DNA from: Uloborus plumipes
Taxonomy: Eukaryota > Arthropoda > Arachnida > Araneae > Uloboridae
Length of the DNA stretch: 64,000 bases
Direction of reading: 5' to 3'
Assembly: GCA_038373865.1 (NCBI GenBank)
Contig: JAXGGA010002927.1
Span: 48,047-112,046, forward strand
Shown here: in pieces, positions 21,353 to 30,155 of the stretch
Position numbering within the stretch: the first letter of the stretch is position 1
How the letters are laid out: each line of letters opens with the position of its first letter
The notes under the pieces: model-generated
The model's input: the letters and a program-made list of their open reading frames with translations, nothing else
Database searches by the model: none
Told to the model about the DNA's origin: nothing
Made by a program: the position numbers and the translations under genes

Positions 21353-24147
21353 CGAGGGCGTATTTAAAGTGTGGGGGGCGAGGGGGCCCGGCCCCTCCCC
21401 CCGAAATCGAGAAAGATTTTTTCAAAAGTAGGTGTTCGGTTCGTGTTTGCTCAAAAAAAAAAAAAAAAACTTAATAAAAAAGCCCACTCTCTTGTTTTCA
21501 AAGGTGTATATAAGGGAAGGCCCCAGAGGGTCTTTCCCTCCTATACCTCTCCCCCCCCCCAAAAAAAAAGAAATCGGATTTTTTTTTTTAAATAAAGGTA
21601 GTTATTATTATTCGGTTTTAGTTTACTCTAAAATTATTTACATACTTTTAGCTTGAAATGCATAAATAAATACAGTGAACTCTCACTTATGCGCCTGTCC
21701 TAGGGACTAACAGAAAAAGGCGCATAAGTGAGAGAGACGTTTCAGTGAACAAGCCTATTTAAAGGACTAAAACTCAACATAGGTTCCAATGAGAGAGTGA
21801 AAAAGAATGTTTCTATAGAAAAGGGACATATTACTACAGTTTTGCAATTACTGTAACGTAACTATAATGTTAAGAGAAAACAAGTTGTAGCATACCTAAT
21901 TACAAACTGCTCCCTTTAAAACGATGCATAATAGATAATTGTCCCTCTCCGAACTCTAGTTCATGCGGAAAAAAATGTCTTCCGTGAGCAATAAAGGCGA
22001 AAGATTAAAGAGGAAAGTAAAGAAAAATGCTTATTTTTTAAAGAAAATAAATACATTTTCACACATTTTAGGGAAACTTCAGCGCATAATGAAATATTTA
22101 TTTTTAGAGAGACGCATAAACGAACAATACTATCAATATTTTGCTATGGAATGTGCTGGGATTATTCAAAATCGTCGTATAAGTGAAAAAGGCACATAAG
22201 TGAGAGTTCACTGTAAATAATTATTGTTAATAATAATTCGTCAGCTGGCACCATGCAGTGGTGCAACCCAAGAGGGTCAGGGAGCCCTCGCGCTTTACTC
22301 AAGAGAAAAAAGAATGCGTCTTGGGAAAATGAAGATATTTCAATTAGAAAACGCCCAGAAAAAATCCTAATCATTTTGAATAGAAATCTTTAAATGAAAA
22401 AATATTTAGCACATGTAGATTATTAGTCAGCAATTTACGTTTATCTCTTTCTTCTCATTCCCCCTTTTTTTTCTAGTCAGTCAGGAAATAAGAGTCTTTA
22501 AAATAATGCTACACTCAATAAATTTAAAATAAAGTGTAATCATTCCTCCCCGGCAAGAAATTTGAAATAAAGTGCAATCATTTTCGGTTTTTGTTTTTGC
22601 ACAAATAATTTCCAAACTTTCAGCTGAACAAAACAAAAAAATCGAAAAGAGGTAGAAGTCCAAGCCGGCCGAGCTAGAAGGGGCACATAATTTTCAATCT
22701 CTATACCAGTGGTGAAATTAAAGAATAGAGTGCCTCTCAGTGCGGGTTTAGGGTAGGAAGTCGAGGCCCGTATATCCGCCAAGCATGAATTCAAAGAAGG
22801 CTCATGACCCCCCCTTAAAGAGTCCAATGATATCTTAAAATTTCGCTTTTACAACGTGTAATTTAATTGCAGTTTCAAGACTTCAATGCCCAAAAATTTT
22901 CGGAAGAGAGTTCTTTTCCACCTTCTTCTTCAATACCTTGGTCAAACATTGCCTCAAATGGCATTTTAGAGATTTAAAATTCAAACAGTTAACTGTAGTT
23001 GATATCCCCCTTACTTTTCTATAGGCTTTAGCTCTAAAATGTGTTTTTAGAAAAGAGAGAGCTCCCGAATTACAGTTTCTATCCCCAAAAATTTCCAGAC
23101 GAGTCCCTAAATCCTTTTATTATCCTAAATGTTGTCAGACAAAGCCTAAAAGCAGTTGTTCCTATCAAGAATCATGGCGTAAGTGGCGCTATTGAATTAT
23201 TTTTAAGGGGAGTTTTTAAAAGCTTTTGTTTTCTTTTTTTTTCACGTGTGGCTCTCGTTTTAAGAGGGATCTTCGTGGAACTCTTGGATGATAAGTTTTT
23301 GCTCCTGGGGGTAATGGGCACCTCTGCTAAAAGTAAAATTATAAACCTTCAGTTTCAAAAATAGAGCTTAAAATTGCATTCTTGAAGCTTCAATGCCGCA
23401 AAATTTCGGGGCACAGCGCTCGAATCCTGCCTCTTCTCTTGACGGTATTAAAGATAACCTAAATAAAAATGTTTTTAAAACATTAATTTTGAAACGTTTC
23501 GGGAGAGAGTCCTTGCTAACGTAACTACCAAAGATGGTCTAAAGTAAAGATGGCTTAAGGTTTCAATTTTGAAAATTTTCGGAGGGAGATCCCTAACCAT
23601 TTTTTGTCTCTTAGCGTCTCCAAAGAGAACGCAATATTGCTCATCTATGTATCGAAAATCTTTCAGGGGAGGGTCTTTGAACTTTTACTTCCCAAAGATA
23701 ACTTAAATGAAACTTCAGTTCAAAAAAAAAAAAAAAAACTCATCTTCTTTTCTTTTATTCTATCATGAAGAAATATATCCTGAGTTGTGCTTCCATGTTA
23801 AAATATTTCAGGAGAGATGCCCCGAGTCTTCTCTATTCCTTTAACGTCACTAAAGATAGCCTGAAATTGGTTTTTAGAATTTAAGTTTCCGTAAGTTTTC
23901 CAGGGGAGTTTTGATCCTCCAACGTCATTAAAGGTAGCATAAATAATTTCAATTTTAAGAAAAGTTTTGGAGGGAATCTAAAACTTTGTAATTTTCTATC
24001 TTTTCCAAAAGTTAATATTTTAATTCAATTTGAAAATTTCTACCTGTCTTACAGTAATAGCAAAAAAAAAAAAGAAAGTTGGGGAGGGGGGGGCTAAACT
24101 TTATTATATGGGCCCCCTCCGAAATAAAAAACCTATATACGCCACTG
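21353..24147. mobile_element. hAT-like element nested inside the 20,977 element
   Basis: TCTGATAT is duplicated at 21,345-21,352 and 24,148-24,155. The left end reads CGAGGGCGTATTTAAAG and the right end reversed reads CAGTGGCGTATATAGG, a loose match but in register. Between about 22,860 and 24,000 lies a degenerate tandem array with a period near 95-110 bp. Its typical features are AATTTTCGG(A/G)GGAGA, then 'CTAACGT(C/A)ACCAAAGAT', then CTTAA(A/G)TTTCAATTTT. Similar units occur at 46,780-47,020 and 48,260-48,430. No coding sequence is recognised. Confidence 0.6.
21673..22213. mobile_element. Pogo/Tigger-like MITE, 541 bp, TA duplication
   Basis: The ends CAGTGAACTCTCACTTATGC and the complement (one or two mismatches) are flanked by TA on both sides (21,671-21,672; 22,214-22,215). 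The left arm has an extra local hairpin with GCGCATAAGTGAGAG. CAGTGAACTCTC-type ends are like those of pogo/Tigger elements. The interior has no recognised coding. It is the innermost level of the nest. Confidence 0.75.
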
Positions 24148-24790
24148 TCTGATATCTTTATTTGAAAAATAATGCAGAAGAGGAGAAAGACTCCTTTCCT
24201 TCTCCCCAACAGCCCATTGATTAACGTGTTGATCAAAAGAAGTTTGTGAGGAGCTTAGGGCGGCACCCTAAAGCTGTTTTTTGTAAAATTTGGTTATATT
24301 ATTGGATTTTAACAAATGACCTCAAAAACTTTAATACAGTCTCAAAAGCAGGATGGATTTTACTGTAGATATCCCCTTTGCAATTCAAAGTTCCTTTCTT
24401 GGGAAATAAGATGAGAAAAAAAAAAAAAATTGTGGTATTTTCAGTTTTTAATTTTCATGAAATAAATCAATCCACCCAGTAAATAACCGACCGTTAATTT
24501 TTCGCTCTAAAAAGAGAAGGGCAGGACCCCTATACTTTCGGAAGTGAAGGGGAGCAGCTGTCCCCTTGCTCCCCCCCCCCCTTCCGAACAAGCAGCCTAT
24601 GCTCCCATTGCGTCATAAGGCTTGTAAACTCTTGTTTATTATTTTTTTCAAACAAACTTTCTTCACTTCGAACCCCCCCCCCCCGAAAAAAAATCCTAGC
24701 TACGGCCTTGTTCTGGATCAATATGTACGCTTATTTCGGGGCGATATGGGCGCAGAATTTGTGTTTATGGATGATAACGCCCGTCCACAC

Positions 24791-25887
24791 TATGTCCACC
24801 GTCCACCGATGTCGATGTTTTGGAAACATCGATGTTTTTGCTAAAACATCGATGTTTTTACCATCGATGTTTGAGGGTCGATGTTTTCCCAACATCGATG
24901 TTTTGGGTTTAATGTTTGTTTCGATGTCGATGTTTTATAATCCAGCAAAAAAAGCTTGATAAAAATATGCGATGTGCAGACGTATTAAGAAGTTTTCATC
25001 CTAAATCAGAAGTTTCAGTATTAATCTCATAAGAAATCATTTTCTATGATTATTATCGATGTTTTGCTTTCGATGTTACAAAATATTTCTAATTTGCTTT
25101 AGCCATTTTTTAAAATTTTATTTATTTCATTATTATTCTTTATGTGAATATTTTATATTTTAGCAGAAAAAAAATCATCAAGATATGCTGCCAAAAGTTA
25201 TATCGTTAATCAGCTGTTACACTTTCAATCTCGTTACAAGACGTTTTTGATAGTTATCATCGATGTTTTAAGGTCGATGTCTTTTAATGATCACTATTTC
25301 GCGTTCGATGTTTTTTGTTCTTTCGATGTCTGTTTTACACTTCAGCAAAAAGTAATAAAAATATGCAATAAAAATGATTCATTGTTAGCAGTTGCAATAT
25401 CTATCGTATTAAAATATTTTTTTTTTTAATTACTAACGATGATTTACGGTCAACGTTTTTTAAACATCGTTGTTTTTGTTTTGCTTTAGAAATTTTTTTC
25501 AATAACGGTGTTTTACATTTCAATGAAGAAAGTTTCATAATAATTAGCGGTAAATCCATGTTTTACAGTTAATCAACAGTTGCAGTATCTATCTCACTAA
25601 AAAAAGTTTTCTATAATTGACATCCATATATACGGTTGATGTTTTTCACGAGACAAAAGATAAATCTAATTGAGTGATATAAAGAGGCGCAATGTGTTGG
25701 GGAGTTTCTGTATTATTGTACATTTAAATGCGTAAGTAATTTCTATAAAAAAAGATCGATGTTTTGAAACATCCATGTTTGAAAACATTGATGTTTTTTG
25801 GTCGATGTATCAATACCATCGATGTCTAAATTTCGAAACATCGATGTCTTGAAACATCGATGTTTTGCCTTCGATGTCGCACCCCTA
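24791..25887. mobile_element. hAT-like element packed with CATCGATGTTTT motifs, 8-bp TSD
   Basis: GTCCACAC is duplicated at 24,783-24,790 and 25,888-25,895. The right end reversed starts TAGGGGTGCGACATCGA, a hAT-like terminus; the left end has diverged or lost its tip. Both ends contain crowded copies of CATCGATGTTTT and its complement (at least ten within 100 bp on each side), with sparser copies in the middle. They look like subterminal transposase-binding repeats. No coding sequence. Removing it restores D-D-N-A-R-P-H-R-A-N of the Tc1 transposase. Confidence 0.75.
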
Positions 25888-26411
25888 GTCCACACCGTGC
25901 GAACATCGTGAATGAAAGCCTTGAATCGGATTCCATCACCCGTATGGACTGACCAGCATTCTCACCAGACTTGAATCCAATACAGCACGTGTGGGATATG
26001 CTTCGCCGGCGAGTTGCAGCCCATCAACCACCTCCTACATGTCTATCGGAGCTTCAGAGAGCATTGATTGTTGAGTGGAGTAATATCCCCCAAGTACAGA
26101 TTGATAACTTGATTCAGAGCATGCCTAGCCTAGACATTACACAGACTGTATTTCGTCGTTCGGTAGACACACTATGTATTAGCTTTCATAATGACCGCTT
26201 TACATTGATTTTTGTGAAAATGATATTTTTTGCAATTTGCTCCAGTTAGTAACAATCGCAATTTTACTTGATAATATCAAACATAAAGCAATTTTTTTGC
26301 TATTTATCTTTTGTTTAATAAATAGGCTTTACAAATAAGTGGTATTTGCTTTGCTTCTGACTCTTTATTTGGCTGAACTTGCATTATCCTTAATTTATGG
26401 ACATGAGCGTA

Positions 26412-26564
26412 TTTAAATAAAAATAATGAGGTTATTATCGTTAAGATGCGAGGCTCTGGTATTGACCCCCAAGTGATGGGTGATTCTTCAGAATCCTAGC
26501 AATATCATGTCTCCGGAGGATAACACACTCCGGAGGATAATCTGGGTGAATCCAGAAACCTTGA
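26412..26564. other. Right flank of the Tc1 nest
   Basis: Unique-looking sequence containing a short direct repeat CTCCGGAGGATAA at about 26,511 and 26,529, 18 bp apart. Each unit is self-complementary at CTCCGGAG. Confidence 0.4.
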
Positions 26565-26972
26565 CTACATTCCGGTAGGATCTCGAGCGAAACACTTATT
26601 GCCCGCGCATTCCCGATAACCTGACATGTTCATAAACTTACCCACTTTTCGGCCCACACGAAGGCGAGTTTTCAAGATTGTAACACCATATCCCTTAAAA
26701 TTAACTTTATGTCCAAGTTCAGAAATGACAGGTGACAGGACGGCTGCGCTAACTGATAGATCAAGACTCATCTGAAACTTCCTATTCCTGATGTGAGTTG
26801 AGAGCCGTGGCTCTGAGTCCCAATTTACACGAGGACTGCTGTCGGATATTGGGTGGCAGACCTGTGACGTCACAAGCTGAATGAAAATCTTCTCCCATTT
26901 ACACGAGTCCGGAAAGCAAACAGCATGTGTCAAAATCTTCGAAGAGAAGAGGTTCATTTTTGTAGAAATCAA
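26565..26972 (-). CDS. Possible host exon with a C-x-P-x-S-C motif
   Basis: This 135-codon open frame is the least AT-biased long frame outside the transposases. It contains H-A-V-C-F-P-D-S-C-K-W near residue 20. C-x-P-x-S-C is the pattern of the extracellular N-terminal domain of nose-resistant-to-fluoxetine (NRF-6) type acyltransferase-3 proteins (usually C-V-P-S-S-C-S). On the minus strand CTCTTCTCTTCGAAG immediately precedes the I-L-T-H-A-V codons and could be an acceptor. No convincing donor is fixed. The rest (L-D-L-S-V-S-A-A-V-L-S-P...) is not recognised. One motif is thin evidence; it may be a chance open frame. Confidence 0.22.
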   Translation of the reverse strand: MISTKMNLFSSKILTHAVCFPDSCKWEKIFIQLVTSQVCHPISDSSPRVNWDSEPRLSTHIRNRKFQMSLDLSVSAAVLSPVISELGHKVNFKGYGVTILKTRLRVGRKVGKFMNMSGYRECAGNKCFARDPTGM

Positions 26973-26999
26973 TTAGAATTGTATCTTCGCCACTTCCCC

Positions 27000-27215
27000 C
27001 TTCCGATTCAATGTTCCATTCCGAATGAAATGACAAGAAAAAACTATTTCTTTTAACTTTCAGCTTTTATTTTCGTGAAAGAAATCAATCCAGTGATGAA
27101 AAATCATTTTTAATAGATTATTAATTTTTAGTTCTGAAATGTGAGGGGACACGGTCCCTTTACTTTTGGAAGTGAGGGGGCAGTCACCCCCCTCTACGAG
27201 CCGCCTATGTGGGAG
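27000..27215. repeat. Diverged copy of a G-rich repeat also seen at 24,390-24,605
   Basis: Both copies show TTTTCGTGAAAGAAATCAAT or TTTTCATGAAATAAATCAAT. About 80 bp later both have a 'GGACACGGTCCCTTTACTTT / GGCAGGACCCCTATACTTT' block, a GGAAGTGAGGGGGCAG-like block, and an AGC(A/C)GCCTATG end. The other copy is in the outer part of the 20,977-24,710 element. This one has no visible partner end. Confidence 0.5.
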
Positions 27216-27594
27216 CTACTCCAGAAGTAGTCTTTTACATACCATTTAAAACTCACTCAGATCACTAGGAGATTAGTTTGCTGAAAATGTTCACGAAATC
27301 GTTTTCATAAAACGATCAAAAACCATTAGTTCTAATTGAGATGAACTGGTATTTTTAGCGCAACAGGTAAGAAAGAAGCTGAGGACAAGCAAGCTTGAAC
27401 CGATTATAGTCCACAGCTTTATTTCCCAAGATATGTTTGATTTCATTACTATTTCTCTCTTTCAGTAAGCCATTAGTCCTCGTATTCACTCGGTACTTAA
27501 AAAGGAGGAAAATGAAAAAGCAAATAGAGGAGTCCAATCTGATGAAATGAATTATCATAAAAACTGAAAATATGAATGATCTTGATTCCAGCAG

Positions 27595-27905
27595 CTCGTG
27601 TCTGAAATCCTCGCTTCTCCTTTTTGGGCAAGAAACGCTGGCACGAGAGATTGGAATGATCCTCAGAAGAACAATGCTCCAGCGATCCCCGCCTCGTTAT
27701 CCAATCATCTGGCCAATCGGCGCTCGTCTTTGCAGTCATCCAGGGCAGACTCCGCTATCAGATTGGCTCGAGGCCCCAGGGACTCCGAGTCGAAGGCTGC
27801 TCATTTGTACACCAGGCCGCATGGGGCCCGACTCGAAAAGATCCCAACATACGAATGCTCTGCTTTTCCCCCTGATTAGCTCCGCACAGAAACAGAGGGC
27901 TTAGA
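27595..27905. other. GC- and CpG-rich unique stretch with CCAAT boxes, possible promoter/first exon
   Basis: Composition jumps well above the surroundings. On the plus strand ATCCAATCATCTGGCCAATCGG (27,697-27,718) holds two CCAAT cores 12 bp apart, and AGATTGGCTCGAG holds a reverse one near 27,760. Overlapping open frames run on both strands (up to 110 codons), as expected of GC-rich DNA, so none is called. A CRE-like TGACGTCA follows at 27,978. No transposon signature was seen here. If the minus-strand exon at 26,565 is real, this could be its promoter. Equally it may be unrelated. Confidence 0.25.
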
Positions 27906-29250
27906 GTATTTTTTTTCCTCTTGTTGATTTTGGAAAGCTTTGTTTTGCGTTCATATGGTCTTTTCGATTGCTAGCCATGACGTCACATTCTTACTGATGG
28001 CTGAAACTTTCCCTTCTCTTATTTGCCTGCATTCACGCTCTTTAAGCACATTAAAGATGGCTTTAGGAATTTTCAGCGGATAATGTAATCCCAAATGTTC
28101 AAGACACCTAAGTACAATAGAGAGTACAATATACTTCCAGAGCAATGATCTTCAAACTTTAAACCATGTTCAGCACAGCAGCGGAAAATCTTTGGTGAAT
28201 CCTTATTTTAAACTAAGGCACTCACACTGGTTTAATACAATTAATTAACTAAAAGTTATAAAGAAAGAAGGAATTTGAAATGCGACTTCAAGTAAGCTCA
28301 ATAAGCGAGTCTTCAGAAATATACCAAAAGAATTGTAAGCAAAATTCAACCACTAAATGGCAAGGCTAGGTGAGACCTCGAAAGTGTCTAAGTGTCGCTT
28401 TACGTTAAATTTTAAATGAAAATTTTCCGTACAACTATGTCAGAGAGTATTACAAAAAGGACATTGCAATTGCTTAAATCTGAGATTAAACATGTGTCTG
28501 TCCACATAAAAAAAAAAATTTGTGAAATGGTAACTGAAATGAAAGGTTTGATAAAGTATTAAGGCTTTCCTGAAAACAAAAAAGGGATATAGCGTGAAAA
28601 AACTAGTGAAATGTCAGAAGAGATTTTTTTTTCAATTAATAAATCATTAATTATTTTTATTTTCTGAAAAATACCTGACCTTTTAATGCTGGGCATAAGT
28701 TTTAAAAAAACTTACTTCCTGTTCAGAGAGTTTTAACTAGCAAGACCTTTTTATTTTCACAACCGTTCATCCTAGATGCATACTTCCAATTGCAAAAATG
28801 CCTAAAATGAGTTGCAGAATTCAGGGATTAAAAATTTGAAGCGAAAAAAAAATAGTGAAAACGTTCGACATCTAACTTTTCACACGGACTCTTGATACAT
28901 CTGAGACGAGCTGTTGCCAATAAAACTTATATTTGGGGAAAAATCTCAATTGAAAAATAATCCCAACAAAAACATTTGAAAAATTTGCGATTAAAACTAG
29001 AAGAGATATTCGAGTTCAAATTTTTTTAGTACCCGTGCAGAAAGTGTTGTCGGAACGTATCGCCCTTTCAGTAGAATGACCGAAGCCACCACTCGACCGT
29101 TAGCGGCTATATTTTCCCCGAAATTGTGCTTTTGAGAACGAATGTAAAGTGGTTTCAGTCACAAAACGCCGCGTGTTCTATATCTCGATGAATAATGATC
29201 ATACAAATGTCAAACTTTTTGTGTTCAATTTTTTCTCTGTATGCTCTTCA
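27906..29250. other. Non-coding stretch
   Basis: Mostly unique-looking AT-rich sequence. The 64-codon minus frame at 27,951-28,145 has no supporting features. Confidence 0.4.
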
Positions 29251-29417
29251 TTTCTCTAAATTTTAGAAAGGGGACCCAGGATCCATATAAAAAGTTGCAT
29301 TTCGTATTTTTTTATTTACTTTTTTTGGGGGGGGGGGGTGGAGGAGGGGGGGTTTAATCTGCACTTCATTTTGAGCATTTTTGTCACAGGAAGTATACAT
29401 CTGAGACGAGCTGTTGC
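28896..29417. repeat. 22-bp direct repeat 500 bp apart
   Basis: TACATCTGAGACGAGCTG plus TTGC occurs at 28,896 and again at 29,396 with no mismatch, in otherwise dissimilar sequence. Between them lies a G-run of 13 followed by GGAGGAGGGGGGG (29,325-29,353). A C-run follows at 29,485-29,497. This might be the remains of a duplication bracketing an insertion, but no inverted ends were found. Confidence 0.45.
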
Positions 29418-29519
29418 GAAAAAAAAAGATTTTGCAGGTAAAAAACAAGCATCCTGTGGGCAATGTTTAAAGCCAAGCTGCTCACCCCCCCCCCCTAAAA
29501 AAAGATAAAAACCTAGCCT

Positions 29520-30147
29520 TTGCTTCTCTAATTGCATGAATTTCATGTCTGACGGAAAGAACGGTTCCGTTTGCGCAGAAATAATCCATAAATACATATT
29601 GAATGTCTTCCTTGTATTTGCTTTAAATTTTGTACTCATTGTCTGCTTTCGTTTTATGTTTCTATCACAATATGAAAGAATTACACAGTCAAACCTTGTT
29701 TTTCGAACACGCTTAAGGTGAACTAAATTTCCGATTCCCGTTCGGAAAAGAACACGTTAAAAAGGATCCTTATTTTGAGTTGGTGGTGACATCTGTTGTT
29801 CAAAATCTATACAAAACTAAATATAGGTTCTGGTAGTTTGGTATGCTGTGATAGAAATTCTGTACATCAAAAACACTAACACTTAGTTTTTTGGTTTAAA
29901 AAGATAAGAAATATATTTCACACTACTAAACTTTGTGGAATTAATATTTTAGTTCATCCAACGCAAATGCACAGACATCCATTTCGTTTCTTTGCCCTGC
30001 TTTAAGACAACATTCCCAACTAATATTTTAATGCAAAGAAAAATAATAATAATTTATACAAAAATACGAGTGCAAAGTTACACAGAAAAGTCAATAGTCG
30101 TCGTTAATTGTTAAAATAGACAACAAGGGTACTTCAAAATGAGGACA
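29520..30147. other. Non-coding stretch
   Basis: It contains CAGTCAAACCTTGTTTTTCG at 29,687, which resembles a Tigger-type left end, but no matching right end was found. No gene was seen. Confidence 0.35.
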
Positions 30148-30155
30148 GCCTCTGG

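Larger units (their letters stand above)
20977..24710. mobile_element. hAT-like element, CAAGGCCGTAGC ends, 8-bp TSD
   Basis: The left end CAAGGCCGTAGCCAG and the reversed right end CAAGGCCGTAGCTAG are the terminal repeats. TTCTGGAT is duplicated at 20,969-20,976 and 24,711-24,718. An 8-bp TSD and CA-starting ends fit hAT. Long G runs sit just inside the left end and C runs inside the right. No transposase is visible. A second element (21,353-24,147) occupies most of it; without that it is about 0.9 kb. It splits the Tc1 transposase gene between Asp and Gln codons of V-I-L-D-Q. Confidence 0.8.
20304..26249 (+). pseudogene. Tc1-like transposase, split in three pieces by nested elements
   Basis: Piece 1 (20,304-20,976): helix-turn-helix D-D-F-L-R-G-R-I-I-G-R-L-E-Y-G-R-T-Q-Q-E, then G-R-P-R hook (R-G-R-P-R-V-T-T). 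After frameshifts comes the core with F-D-E-S-R-F-S-L (first Asp) and L-L-V-W-G-G-I, ending V-I-L-D. Piece 2 (24,719-24,790): Q-Y-V-R-L-F-R-G-D-M-G-A-E, then F-M-D-D-N-A-R-P-H (second Asp). Piece 3 (from 25,896): R-A-N-I-V-N-E-S-L-E, then TGA at a conserved Trp, P-A-F-S-P-D-L-N-P-I-Q-H-V-W-D. The catalytic Glu is Gln (CAG). The reading frame is restored exactly across both internal insertions when one target copy is removed. Spacing between second Asp and the Glu position is 34 (DD34E type). Dead gene. Confidence 0.85.
16449..26407 (+). mobile_element. Tc1-like transposon expanded to 10 kb by nested insertions
   Basis: The left end CTCATGTCCATAAATTAAGG and its complement at about 26,387-26,407 are the outer inverted repeats. 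TA precedes the left end; on the right TA follows two bases later, so one end has a small change. Removing three insertions (16,505-20,106; 20,977-24,710; 24,791-25,887, each with one duplicated target) leaves about 1.5 kb, the normal Tc1 size. The remaining pieces spell one transposase in order. Each insertion boundary is set by its own target duplication. Confidence 0.85.

Noticed and set aside
22540..22827. 95-codon minus-strand frame
   Set aside because: Lies in the interior of a non-autonomous element with no motif; overlapping frames are equally open.
24566..24959. Two frames of 92 and 83 codons around 24.7 kb
   Set aside because: They run across the junctions of two insertions. Only 24,719-24,790 is transposase; the rest translates terminal repeats.
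24800..25887. CRISPR-like array of CATCGATGTTTT repeats
   Set aside because: Repeats are short, occur in both orientations with irregular spacing, and sit inside an 8-bp-TSD transposon in a eukaryotic genome.
29687..29720. Tigger-type terminal repeat CAGTCAAACCTTG
   Set aside because: No matching inverted end within the following kilobases and no TA pair, so an element could not be bounded.
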